Shown here: positions 39,256 through 46,648 of the stretch, one piece after another | Layout: every line of letters starts with the position of its first letter | How positions within the stretch are numbered: the first letter of the stretch is position 1 | Source of the DNA: Actinoplanes sp. SE50/110 | GTDB taxonomy: Bacteria > Actinomycetota > Actinomycetes > Mycobacteriales > Micromonosporaceae | NCBI RefSeq assembly: GCF_900119315.1 | Contig: NZ_LT827010.1 | Coordinates: 2,216,001 to 2,280,000, forward strand | DNA: 64,000 nt | Reading direction: 5' to 3' | Position numbers and translations under genes: made by a program | Notes under the pieces: generated by a model | Database searches by the model: none | What the model saw: only the letters and a program-made list of their open reading frames with translations | Told to the model about the DNA's origin: nothing

Positions 39256-39923
39256 CACTTGCTCCTCACCGTGAAGGAGGTGGCGATCGTGTCCAGCTCG
39301 CCGGACCGGTCCTTGTAGCAGCTGGTGGAGCACCGGATGATCAGCAGATACAGCTTGTCACCGGTGTTGTTGACCAGCGCGGTCTGGTCGAAGGTGTGCA
39401 GCACCCCGTCGGACAGCTCGTAGTCGAAGACCACCCGCACCCCGTGCAGCCCGGCGGCCGGGGTGAGCACCTCGTCGCGGACCAGCTCGAAGCCGCTGAG
39501 CGTGCTGGTCTGCGCGGCCGACTCCCGGGCGTCGGCGGTGACCGGCAGGAACAGGTCGCGCAGCGTGTCCAGCGACATCGCGTTCCGCTGGTGCTCGGTG
39601 AGCTCGGCGACCCGCGCGTACACGATCGGCTGGTCGGTGACCCGCCCGGTGAGCAGGTGCCCGGCGTTCGGGTCGGCGTCCGCGTCGTACGCCACCGACC
39701 ACCACATCTGCTGGCGGGCGGCCGCGTTGGCCGAGTCGGGGTTGGTGCCGCTGAGAACGTCGTCCAGGTCGCCGGTGGCGGTCGCGTGCCACTCGTGCGG
39801 AACTTTGAAGTACGTCTTCTGCTCGGAGTTCTTGACGTAGGTGTATTTCGGGGCGGCGCATCCCGTGGTGGCGACCGCGGTGATGATCACCGCCGCTCCG
39901 ATGTGGATCAAACGCTGCAGCAT
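39255..39923 (-). CDS. Lipoprotein coupled to the FtsH-like protease
   Basis: A 222-residue predicted lipoprotein. The signal MLQRLIHIGAAVIITAVATTGC has the lipobox TTGC, placing a lipidated Cys at about residue 22. The mature domain (YFKVPHEWHATATGDLDDVL, GVRVVFDYELSDGVLHTFDQ, LYLLIIRCSTSCYK) is a mixed alpha/beta extracytoplasmic domain of unknown fold with a Cys pair near the end. The stop overlaps the protease start (TGATG), so the two proteins are made together. It may be an external sensor or substrate adaptor for the protease; this is inference from coupling. Confidence 0.82.
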   Translation of the reverse strand: MLQRLIHIGAAVIITAVATTGCAAPKYTYVKNSEQKTYFKVPHEWHATATGDLDDVLSGTNPDSANAAARQQMWWSVAYDADADPNAGHLLTGRVTDQPIVYARVAELTEHQRNAMSLDTLRDLFLPVTADARESAAQTSTLSGFELVRDEVLTPAAGLHGVRVVFDYELSDGVLHTFDQTALVNNTGDKLYLLIIRCSTSCYKDRSGELDTIATSFTVRSK

Positions 39924-40230
39924 CGAGAACCACCGCCCTGCCGGCCCGTCCGTGCTTGCAGTATCACCCCAGGTTGTTACGCCATGGCGACCCGTTCTTC
40001 GCCGGCCCGACCTTGATCTTCCTGAATGAAGTGATTGGCGTTTTTTTCGGTGGGACGCGCATCATGACAAATGCGGGCCTGCCGGCGCGGCGGTCGGGTC
40101 GCGGATCCGCCGGGACGGGCGGATCACCATCCTGTCCGGTTTGCGGCGCCGCGGTGGTGGCGCCTCGCGCTGACGGGCCGGGTGGTCGCTGCGGACCCGG
40201 CTCGTCAGCGACCCGCTCCCCGCACGCCGG
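39924..40230. other. 307-bp spacer with an AT-richer pocket
   Basis: Between the lipoprotein start and the acetyltransferase stop. Positions 40011-40070 are markedly less GC-rich than the surroundings, with seven consecutive T at about 40041-40047. This could hold the promoter for the lipoprotein-protease pair on the minus strand. No ORF with a ribosome site is seen. Confidence 0.4.
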
Positions 40231-40767
40231 TCAGGCGGCGGTGCGTTCGGCGGTGACCAGGATGTTCGTTTCGCCCGGGGCGGTCGGCTCCCGGTGCTCC
40301 CGGCCGACCTCGACGAACCCGGCTTTCGCGGCGACCGCGGCGGACGCCTTGTTCGCCTCGTCGTAGCAGATCGCCACCCGCCGCACTCCCGGCAGCGTCA
40401 GCGCCACCCGGGTCAGCGCGCCGACCGCGACCGTCATCCGCCCCTGCCCGGCCCACGGGGTGCGCAGCCAGTAGCCGATCTCCAGCGTCCCCGGACCGAG
40501 CCTGGTCATCAGCCCGATCGCCCCGATCACCTCGCCGACGGTCGTGAAGATCGCATAGTTGAACTCGGTCCCGGCGTCCCAGTTCTCCACCGACCTGGCG
40601 ATGAACGACCGGCTGTCCTCCGGACCGTAGTCGTCGTGCGCCCACGGCAGGAACGGCGTCAGCTCGGGCAGCGACTCCCGCACCGCGGCGGTCAGCTCGC
40701 CGGCCCACTCCGGCTCCCAGCGTTTGAGGACAAGCTCCCCCGCGTTGATCATCTCAGGCGCATCCAT
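40231..40767 (-). CDS. GNAT acetyltransferase, RimJ/RimL type
   Basis: A 178-residue N-acetyltransferase. Core motifs are EFNYAIFTTVGEVIGAIGLM, LEIGYWLRTPWAGQGRMTVAV (acetyl-CoA-binding loop, here QGRMT) and RVAICYDEANKASAAVAAKAGF, matching the ribosomal-protein or small-molecule acetyltransferase group (Acetyltransf_3). The substrate is unknown. ATG 40767 begins MDAPEMINAG; a slightly longer form from 40791 is possible. The gene is isolated between the protease and cyclase genes. Confidence 0.86.
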   Translation of the reverse strand: MDAPEMINAGELVLKRWEPEWAGELTAAVRESLPELTPFLPWAHDDYGPEDSRSFIARSVENWDAGTEFNYAIFTTVGEVIGAIGLMTRLGPGTLEIGYWLRTPWAGQGRMTVAVGALTRVALTLPGVRRVAICYDEANKASAAVAAKAGFVEVGREHREPTAPGETNILVTAERTAA

Positions 40768-40930
40768 GCCGGCCAGCCTGCTCGATCCCACCCATCCCGG
40801 GCAACCCGAATAGCCTCCCGCCGCCGGAAATCTCCGACCTGCGCGGTCGGGGCCGGGCGGGGCGTGGCGGGCCGGTCAGACGGACCGCGGTGGGGTGCGT
40901 CGGTCGGGCGGACGGCGGTGAGGAGGAGGA

Positions 40931-42367
40931 TCAGGCGGCGGGATGGCGGCGGCGGGGTTTGGCGTCGTACATCCGGGCGTCGGCCTGGGCGATCAGCGTC
41001 GCCCGGTCGGTCCGGCCGCCGGCCGGGGCCTGGGCCGTGCCGATCGTGACGCCGACCGCGACCGATCCGGTGGGCAGGGTGATCGGGGCGAGCACCGTGG
41101 CCTGGATGGTGGCGCGCAGCGCGGCGATCTCGTCCGGGGTGCCGCCGCGGCAGAGGACCAGGAACTCGTCGCCGCCGAGGCGGCCGACGGCGTGGGCCGG
41201 GCCGGTGAGGGTGGTGAGCCGCTCGCCGACCGTGCGCAGCACGTGGTCGCCGGCGGCGTGGCCGTGCCGGTCGTTGACCGGTTTGAAGCCGTCGAGGTCG
41301 CAGAGCAGGACGGTCACGTCGTGCGGACCGGTCAGCGCGGTGTCGATCTCGGCCATGATCCGGCGGCGGTTGAACAGGCCGGTCAGCTCGTCGTGCGAGG
41401 CCTGGTAGGCGAGCACCTCCTCGGCGCGTTCCCGCTGGCCGGTGAGCTGGCGGAAACGGACCATCACGAGCGGGATGACCAGCAGGGTGGCGACGGGCAG
41501 CTGCGGGTCGGGGGCGGCGACGCCGTGCGCGGCCTGGATCGCGGCGATCGCCGGGTTGACGCTCAGCGCGGCGCCGAGCCAGCTGAGCCGGAAGCGGCCG
41601 GGGCGGCGTTCGGTGACCGTGTCGGGTTCGACCGTGGCGGGTGCGCCCGGGTGCACCGCGCCGAACCCGATGGTCAGGAAGGCGATCAGCATCAACAGGC
41701 CGGACAACGTGCCGCGGTGCGGTGCCCCGACCGACCCCACGGCCAGCGCCGACCCGGTCAGCAGCACGGTGAGCAGCAGATATCCCAGGGTGCCGCGGGC
41801 CGGGCCGGTGGCGACCACGGCCATCCGGAGCAGGCAGCCGGCGACGGCGCAGAGCACCAGCACGTCGGTCAGCACCTGCGCCGCCCCGATCGGGGTGGCG
41901 GTGGCCGCCAGGTGCGGCTGGAACAGGCATGCCCACAGCGCCCCGCCGGTGCACGCCCCGAAGATCGCGGCTTCGACGATGCCGCCGGCGTCCGCGCTCA
42001 TCCGGTGCCGGACCGCCATCGACGCGCCGATCAGGAACAGTCCGTGCGCGGCGGCCAGCACCAGGTCGGCCGGTCGGCCCTCGGCCCGGCCCAGGTGGCC
42101 GTCGATGATCCAGTACGGCCAGATCAGGTGGTCGACGAGCAGCAGCACCAAACCGCCGATCGCGACCAGCCACGGCCGCCGGTGGGTCAGGTGCCCGGCG
42201 AGCAGCGCCTGCCCGAACAGCCCGATCGACAGCAGCACGATCAGCGTGTAGACGACCGCCCGGGCATGTGCCCCGCCGAGCGCGTACCCGACGCCGCCGG
42301 CGAGCGCGGACGTCACGAAGCCGGCGTGCACGATCCACGCCGGCGCGGTGGCTCGGGGCCAGCGCAT
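40931..42367 (-). CDS. Membrane diguanylate cyclase (GGDEF)
   Basis: A 478-residue protein. About nine hydrophobic helices fill residues 12-300, a sensory membrane module. The GGDEF domain follows, with SHDELTGLFNRRRIMAEIDT, VLLCDLDGFKPVNDRHGHAA and the intact active-site loop VGRLGGDEFLVL, so cyclic-di-GMP synthesis is expected. No EAL domain is present. An RxxD inhibitory site is not obvious upstream of GGDEF. ATG 42367 has GGAGA close upstream; longer frames to 42526 run through repetitive DNA. Confidence 0.9.
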   Translation of the reverse strand: MRWPRATAPAWIVHAGFVTSALAGGVGYALGGAHARAVVYTLIVLLSIGLFGQALLAGHLTHRRPWLVAIGGLVLLLVDHLIWPYWIIDGHLGRAEGRPADLVLAAAHGLFLIGASMAVRHRMSADAGGIVEAAIFGACTGGALWACLFQPHLAATATPIGAAQVLTDVLVLCAVAGCLLRMAVVATGPARGTLGYLLLTVLLTGSALAVGSVGAPHRGTLSGLLMLIAFLTIGFGAVHPGAPATVEPDTVTERRPGRFRLSWLGAALSVNPAIAAIQAAHGVAAPDPQLPVATLLVIPLVMVRFRQLTGQRERAEEVLAYQASHDELTGLFNRRRIMAEIDTALTGPHDVTVLLCDLDGFKPVNDRHGHAAGDHVLRTVGERLTTLTGPAHAVGRLGGDEFLVLCRGGTPDEIAALRATIQATVLAPITLPTGSVAVGVTIGTAQAPAGGRTDRATLIAQADARMYDAKPRRRHPAA

Positions 42368-42470
42368 CCGCTCTCCGCTCTCTCGGCTCGGTCGTTCTCG
42401 GCAGGCCACCCCGCGGTGCCCGGCGCGTTTCCATCGGCCTCCCGCCCGGCCACCTGAGCGCGGGCCACCC

Positions 42471-42600
42471 GGACATCCTTCCGGTCCGCCCGTCCGGACA
42501 TCCTTCAGGCCCCGCCCGCCGGGCATCCTTCAGGCCCCGCCCGCCCGGACATCCTGGCACCCGCCCGACCGGGCATGCCGCGGCCGCCCGGTCCGGCATC
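42471..42600. repeat. Degenerate 25-bp tandem repeats
   Basis: Units beginning GGACATCCTT or GGGCATCCTT recur near 42471, 42496, 42521, 42547, 42571 and 42595, a period of 24-26 bp. The common core is CATCCTTCAGGCCCCGCCCG. They occupy the spacer upstream of the diguanylate cyclase, just before the attenuator region. The remaining part of the 344-bp spacer (42368-42711) contains a 7-bp hairpin at 42676-42694, directly before the leader-peptide ribosome site. Confidence 0.75.
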
Positions 42601-42711
42601 GGGAAATCCGACCGGTTGCCACCCTGCCGGACGAAAAGACGATATGCCGGAATTATTGAGAAATCGTACGGTGATCGGCGTCGGCGAGACGCCGGTCTAA
42701 GGAGGTGCCCG

Positions 42712-42735
42712 ATGCGTGGTCGTACCTGGAGCTGA
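42712..42735 (+). CDS. Leader peptide MRGRTWS upstream of MFS gene
   Basis: A seven-codon ORF with a near-ideal ribosome site AAGGAGG (42699-42705) 6 nt before its ATG. The peptide has an Arg-Gly-Arg core, the +x+ pattern at which macrolide-bound ribosomes are known to stall in some resistance leader peptides. It is followed 18 nt later by a 17-bp hairpin, then by the MFS start. The combination suggests a ribosome-stalling attenuator. Inducer identity is speculative. Confidence 0.5.
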   Translation: MRGRTWS

Positions 42736-42753
42736 ACCGAGTTGACCGTCAGC

Positions 42754-42795
42754 GACGGCGGGACGTCCCAACTGGACCTGGGACGACCCGCCGTC
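42754..42795 (+). promoter_or_regulatory. Attenuator-like hairpin between leader peptide and MFS gene
   Basis: The arm GACGGCGGGACGTCCCA (42754-42770) pairs with 42779-42795 with a single mismatch around an 8-nt loop ACTGGACC. There is no following T-run, so it would act by blocking ribosome access or as an actinobacterial terminator. It ends 24 nt before the TTG start of the transporter. Its strength and position fit leader-controlled expression. Confidence 0.6.
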
Positions 42796-42819
42796 GACCC
42801 ATGCCACAGGGATGATCGC

Positions 42820-43307
42820 TTGCCCGGACAGCCGGCCGGATACCGCGAGATCTTCGCCGTCCGCGAATACCGCCACCTCTTCGCCGCGAACCTGCTGTCG
42901 CTGATCGGCGATCAGCTGACCGCGGTCGCCCTGGCCTTCCGCGCCTGATGGTGCCGCTGGCGGTGCTCTCCACCACCGCTCTGCTGCCGGTGGCCGCCCA
43001 CCCGCCGCGGCCGGTGGTGCTGGCACTGCTGTTCGTCAGCGGCCTGGCCGGCGCGTTCAGCGTCCCGCTGAACTCGCTGTTCGGCCGGGCGGTGCCGGCC
43101 GCCTACCGGGCCCGCGCGTTCGGCGTGGCGATGTCCGGCCTGTGCGGCATCCAGGGCCTGGCCATGCTGGCGGCGGGCGCGGCCGCCGAGTCGCTGCGCC
43201 CGAGCCTGGTGGTCGGCACCGCCGGCCTGGCGGCGACCGTGGCGATCCTGGCCGTCCTGCTCACCTGGCCGTCCCGCCGGCCGGCCCCCGTCGCGTCACC
43301 CGCCTGA
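42820..43307 (+). pseudogene. MFS efflux transporter with internal deletion
   Basis: The 5' piece (TTG 42820 to stop 42946-42948) encodes YREIFAVREYRHLFAANLLS and LIGDQLTAVALAF, the typical first helix of an MFS drug exporter. The reading frame then shifts. From 42948 another frame encodes VPLAVLSTTALLPVAAHPP, VFVSGLAGAF-like helices and the C-terminal MSGLCGIQGLAMLAAGA, i.e. the last four or five helices. Only about 160 of the usual 400-odd residues remain, so helices 2 to about 7 are gone. The junction at 42940-42950 looks like a deletion that fused two distant points. The transporter cannot be functional. Confidence 0.8.
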
Positions 43308-43322
43308 CCGGGTGGCCCGGGG

Positions 43323-44066
43323 TCAGCCGTCGACGGTCGGCTTGGTCGGGCAGCCGTGCGCGGCCTTCCACTTCTTGACCGTGTCGACCGGCGACTTGTT
43401 CGTCCCGGCCTTCCACGAGTCCAGGTACGGCCACGGGTAGACGGTGCCGCGCTGGTTCCACCAGTCGCCGGTGCGGGCGCACGGCGGGGAGATGCCGAAG
43501 TGCAGGTGACAGGCGCTCGCGTCGCCGGTATCGCCGACCTTGCCGATCGTCTGACCGGCGGTGACCCGGGCGCCGACCTGCACCTTGGCGTCGATCTTCG
43601 ACAGGTGCGAGCCGTAGTAGCGGACGCCGTCGTCGCCGAGCAGCGAGATCGACAGGCCGCCGCGGGTGGCGCCGGCGTTGACCGAGGCCTTCCAGGTGTC
43701 GACGCGGGTGACGGCGAGGATGGTGCCACCGGTGACCGCGCGGAACGTGTTGCCGCAGTTGGTGATCACGTCGCTGGCCGGGTAGTCGTGGTGCGTGTGC
43801 GCGTACGAGTTGTTGCCGACCACCGGGAACACGTACTTGACGTTCACCGGGGTGGTGGCGCTGGGCTTGGGGCTCGCGCTCTTCGCCGTGACCGGCGCGC
43901 TGCTGCTCTCCGCCGTGGCCGACTCCGCGGGGCCGGGCGCGGCGCTGGCCGGCGCCGCCGAGCTTGCCTCGCCGACGAAGTACGGCTCGTCGCTCTTGCC
44001 GTTGCCGCAGGCCGCCAGCGTGAGCGCCGCCGTCATGGCCGCCATTCCGGCCACGAACTTGCGCAT
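43323..44066 (-). CDS. M23-family peptidase-like lipoprotein
   Basis: A 247-residue lipoprotein. The signal MRKFVAGMAAMTAALTLAAC ends in a lipobox, with the lipidated Cys at residue 20. A Ser/Ala/Pro linker (about residues 30-72) follows. The C-terminal LytM/M23 domain has HTHHDYPASD (His-x3-Asp zinc ligands), GGTILAV, YYGSHLSKI and HLHFGIS. The metal ligands look complete, so it may cut peptidoglycan cross-links at the outer membrane face. The C-terminal VDTVKKWKAAHGCPTK is a small Trp/Cys-bearing tail. ATG 44066. Confidence 0.88.
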   Translation of the reverse strand: MRKFVAGMAAMTAALTLAACGNGKSDEPYFVGEASSAAPASAAPGPAESATAESSSAPVTAKSASPKPSATTPVNVKYVFPVVGNNSYAHTHHDYPASDVITNCGNTFRAVTGGTILAVTRVDTWKASVNAGATRGGLSISLLGDDGVRYYGSHLSKIDAKVQVGARVTAGQTIGKVGDTGDASACHLHFGISPPCARTGDWWNQRGTVYPWPYLDSWKAGTNKSPVDTVKKWKAAHGCPTKPTVDG

Positions 44067-44151
44067 CGTGCCGTCCCTTCCCCGCCGTGGGACGCCGCGG
44101 CCGCGGCGCCCGACCGCCCACTCTAGGGAAGGTCTTCCCGCACCGCCAAAC

Positions 44152-45255
44152 TCACGCGGGGCGGGCCAGCTCGGTGATGATCCGGTCGATCTCGGCCAGC
44201 GCGTACCCGGCCAGCCTCTCCTGCGCGGCGATCGCGGCCGGGTCGGTCTCCTCCAGGTCGCCGAGGACGACGATGTTCTCGTCGTTGAGGGTGGCGGCCG
44301 GCGCCGTGTAGTTGAAGCTGCCGACGATGGTCAGCCGCCGATCGATCACCATCAGCTTGTGGTGCACTTTGCGCACCCCGTTGCCCGGCGTGTTCTCGTA
44401 CAGCTGCGCCCCGGCCTTCTTCAACGGCACCGTGGCCGCCCACTTCTGTGACCCCTGCCCCCGGTCGAGGACGCCGCGGACCGGGATGCCGGCCTTGAGC
44501 ATCCAGCCCATCGTGTCGTCGATGCCGGACGACTGGGCGAAGGTGAACATCGCGAAGTCGACCCGCTCGGTCGCCTTCAGCATCTGCTTCATGATCTCCA
44601 TCTCCGGCCCCTGATCGGGCGCGAAGACCGGTTTGACGCGGAGCCCGCCGAGCCGGAACTCGCTCGGGCGCGGCTCGACCCGCTCGTGCAGCGCCCCGAA
44701 CGTGCCGCTGCGCAACCGCTCGAACTCGGCCAGATAGAGGTCGGTCGCCTGCCTGCCGTGCAACACCACCACGTGGTTCAGGTTGTTGCCCGGCTTGTCG
44801 AGCATGTCCGGCGGGTTGGTGCCGGTGTCGGTGTGGGTGAAGTTGGCCGAGCCGGTCAGCACCGCCGCGGTCGGCTTCCCCGGGTCCCGGACGATGAACT
44901 TCTGATGGAAGATGTCCGGGTTCAGGTCGGTGATCAGGTCGATCCCGGCGCGCAGCAGCGCCGCGTGGATCACCCGGTTGCCCTCGTTCTCCCCGGTGGC
45001 CGCCCACGGGTCGGCGACCGGTTTCTCCTCCCGCAGGTAGTCGCCCTCCAGGATGATCTGCGTCCGTACCCGCCGCGCCCGGGCGGCCAGGATGTTCTCC
45101 GCGATCAGCCGCGAGTCCAGCTCCTGCACCGCGATCAGCAGCCGGCTGGTCGCACCGTCGATGAACCCGCGGATGACCGCGTCCAGGTCGTCCGGCGCCC
45201 CCAACACCGGGGGGCCCGCGTAGAACTCGATTCCACCACCGAGGTCGACACCCAT
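44152..45255 (-). CDS. Phospholipase D-like protein with two HKD motifs
   Basis: A 367-residue PLD-superfamily protein from ATG 45255 (MGVDLGGGIEFYAGPP). Both catalytic halves are present: HQKFIVRDPGKPTAAVLTGS with downstream SANFT, and HHKLMVIDRRLTIVGSFNYT. Phosphodiesterase or transphosphatidylation activity is therefore expected. No signal peptide is visible, so it may act on cytosolic phospholipid or nucleic acid. It lacks nuclease-specific features that I could name. A longer open frame to 45699 overlaps the mercury-type gene region and is not supported. Confidence 0.87.
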   Translation of the reverse strand: MGVDLGGGIEFYAGPPVLGAPDDLDAVIRGFIDGATSRLLIAVQELDSRLIAENILAARARRVRTQIILEGDYLREEKPVADPWAATGENEGNRVIHAALLRAGIDLITDLNPDIFHQKFIVRDPGKPTAAVLTGSANFTHTDTGTNPPDMLDKPGNNLNHVVVLHGRQATDLYLAEFERLRSGTFGALHERVEPRPSEFRLGGLRVKPVFAPDQGPEMEIMKQMLKATERVDFAMFTFAQSSGIDDTMGWMLKAGIPVRGVLDRGQGSQKWAATVPLKKAGAQLYENTPGNGVRKVHHKLMVIDRRLTIVGSFNYTAPAATLNDENIVVLGDLEETDPAAIAAQERLAGYALAEIDRIITELARPA

Positions 45256-45358
45256 AGGGCCGAGTGTGCGCCGGTCCCGTGGCCGATGAGTGTCGGCTGG
45301 GTGACCGGCGTGGACGGACGACCCGGACGGGGGACGGCGCGGGGGCCGGACGGCTGGG

Positions 45359-45622
45359 TCACCGTGTCGCGCAGGCGCATCCGCCGCCGGCGCATCCGGC
45401 GCGGTGGCGTCGCCGCGCCGTCCACCACCAGGCGCCGCCGGCGGCCACGGCGAGCACGACAGCCGCCCCCGGCATCCGGTCTCCGGCGGCCGCCCAGCCG
45501 GCCCCGGAGACGGCACCGGCGGCGAGCAGCGCCGGAATGGCACAGCAGGCGGCGCACGCCAGTCCGGCGAGACCGACCAGCCCGGCGGGCAGCAGGCGAC
45601 GCACGCGGTCAGCGAGAGACAT
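45359..45622 (-). CDS. Small mercury-transport-like membrane protein
   Basis: An 87-residue protein with two hydrophobic helices. The first contains the vicinal pair LACAACCAIPALLAAGAV, resembling the Cys-Cys of MerT/MerF/MerC Hg(II) carriers. A third Cys group (AGCAGGGCAC) lies at the C-terminus. ATG 45622 lies inside the end of the merR-like gene (14-bp overlap). It is the last gene of a three-gene MerR-type operon, so Hg(II) or another thiophilic metal is the likely substrate. No mercuric reductase is present here. Confidence 0.75.
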   Translation of the reverse strand: MSLADRVRRLLPAGLVGLAGLACAACCAIPALLAAGAVSGAGWAAAGDRMPGAAVVLAVAAGGAWWWTARRRHRAGCAGGGCACATR

Positions 45623-46079
45623 CCTCGACTCCTCCCCGCATCGGCCCGGCCGCTGATCCGGCGGCCCCCGCGATGGTGACGAACGGAATCGGACAGCACG
45701 GTTGCCCGGCGCAGGCGACCAGATCGTCACAGCCGGCATCGACCGCCGCCCGCAACGTCCCGGCGATCACCTCCAGGTCGGCGATCTTCGCCTGCACCTC
45801 GGCAAGCTTCGCCTTCGCCCGCTCCTGAAGCCCGGCGTCCGGCCGCCCATGCCGATGCCGACCGGCCGCGAGCAACTCGGCCACCTCGTCGAGCGTGAAC
45901 CCGAGCCGCTGCGCCGCCTTGATCACCCGGAGGACGGTGACCGCCTCTGCCGGATAGAGCCGGTGCCCGCCGAGGCTGCGCTCCGGTTCCGCGATCAGCC
46001 CCCGCCGCTCGTAGTAGCGCAGGGTCTGCAGGTTCACCCCGGCCGCCTCGGCCACCTGGCTGCTCCGCAGCCCGCTCAC
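45609..46079 (-). CDS. MerR-family metal-responsive regulator
   Basis: A 156-residue MerR-type activator. The winged helix reads SSQVAEAAGVNLQTLRYYER and GLIAEPERSLGGHRLYPAEA. A dimerisation coiled coil follows (KAKLAEVQAKIADLEVIAGT). The C-terminal effector part CDDLVACAGQPCCPIP has four Cys, fitting thiolate binding of Hg(II) or a similar soft metal. The start is GTG 46079, overlapping the stop of the preceding gene as GTGA. Its target is probably the promoter at 46462-46492, which has the 19-bp spacing that MerR proteins act on. Confidence 0.88.
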   Translation of the reverse strand: MSGLRSSQVAEAAGVNLQTLRYYERRGLIAEPERSLGGHRLYPAEAVTVLRVIKAAQRLGFTLDEVAELLAAGRHRHGRPDAGLQERAKAKLAEVQAKIADLEVIAGTLRAAVDAGCDDLVACAGQPCCPIPFVTIAGAAGSAAGPMRGGVEDVSR

Positions 46080-46453
46080 GCCCGCACCCGCCCGCCGGCC
46101 TGCCGGCGGAGCCCGCCCCGGGCACCGGCCTGTCCGGCGGCCCGCTGCTGCAGCCCGTCCAGGACACCGATCTGCCCGGCCGGGACCGTGACCCGCACCC
46201 GCAGCGCCGCCGCATCCGCCTCGAAGGCGAAGGTGAAGAACGAGCAGCAGCCGCTCTCCCGCCCGGCCGCCTCCCGAGCCTCCGCCTCGGCAGCCGGATC
46301 CAGCTCCCAGCACAGCGTCGTGGGCGAAAGCCGCCGCTGCCCGCGCAGCGCGGTGGCGAACAGCCTGTCGAACTCGGCCACCCGCAGCGGCCGGTCAGCG
46401 GTGGGCAGGGTGCACGCTTCCGGCACCCACGCATCGTCTTCAGGAGGGGTCAT
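46076..46453 (-). CDS. Cys-Cys small protein heading the MerR operon
   Basis: A 125-residue cytosolic protein from ATG 46453. The N-terminal CTLPTADRPLRVAEFDRLFA and the central REAAGRESGCCSFFTFAFEA are its recognisable parts. The vicinal Cys pair suggests soft-metal binding. I have seen this protein type next to MerR genes in other actinobacteria, without an assigned function. It is the first gene of the operon and probably has a nearly leaderless mRNA, because the -10 ends only 8 nt before the ATG. A role as metal chaperone is inferred. Confidence 0.75.
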   Translation of the reverse strand: MTPPEDDAWVPEACTLPTADRPLRVAEFDRLFATALRGQRRLSPTTLCWELDPAAEAEAREAAGRESGCCSFFTFAFEADAAALRVRVTVPAGQIGVLDGLQQRAAGQAGARGGLRRQAGGRVRA

Positions 46454-46461
46454 GCCGTCGA

Positions 46462-46492
46462 CGGTAAGCCTGTACCCAGGTACCGGATGCAA
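46462..46492 (-). promoter_or_regulatory. MerR-type promoter with 19-bp spacer and dyad operator
   Basis: On the minus strand, TTGCAT (46492-46487) and TTACCG (46467-46462) are separated by 19 nt. The spacer contains the near-perfect dyad CGGTACC-TG-GGTACAG (6 of 7 pairs). Overlong spacers with a centred dyad are the hallmark of MerR-activated promoters. The predicted transcript starts within a few nt of the ATG at 46453. Confidence 0.7.
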
Positions 46493-46648
46493 CCCCGGGG
46501 TCGCCACCGCCGGGAATCCGGGAAGAAGAAAAGACTCGAGCAACATCGCGGCGGCCCGGCCATCCGACCGGACGCTATGGTGTCGATCGACAACGAAATC
46601 TCGGCCCGGTCGCGGCACCTGTCCGCCGGACGTCAAAGGATCCGTGCA

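Noticed and set aside
36904..39318. An 804-codon plus-strand frame opposite the FtsH-like gene
   Set aside because: Antisense shadow with no family motifs. The minus strand has Walker and HExxH motifs.
45256..45699. N-terminal extension of the phospholipase D frame
   Set aside because: It overlaps the mercury-type genes in another frame and is Arg/Pro-rich without a ribosome site.
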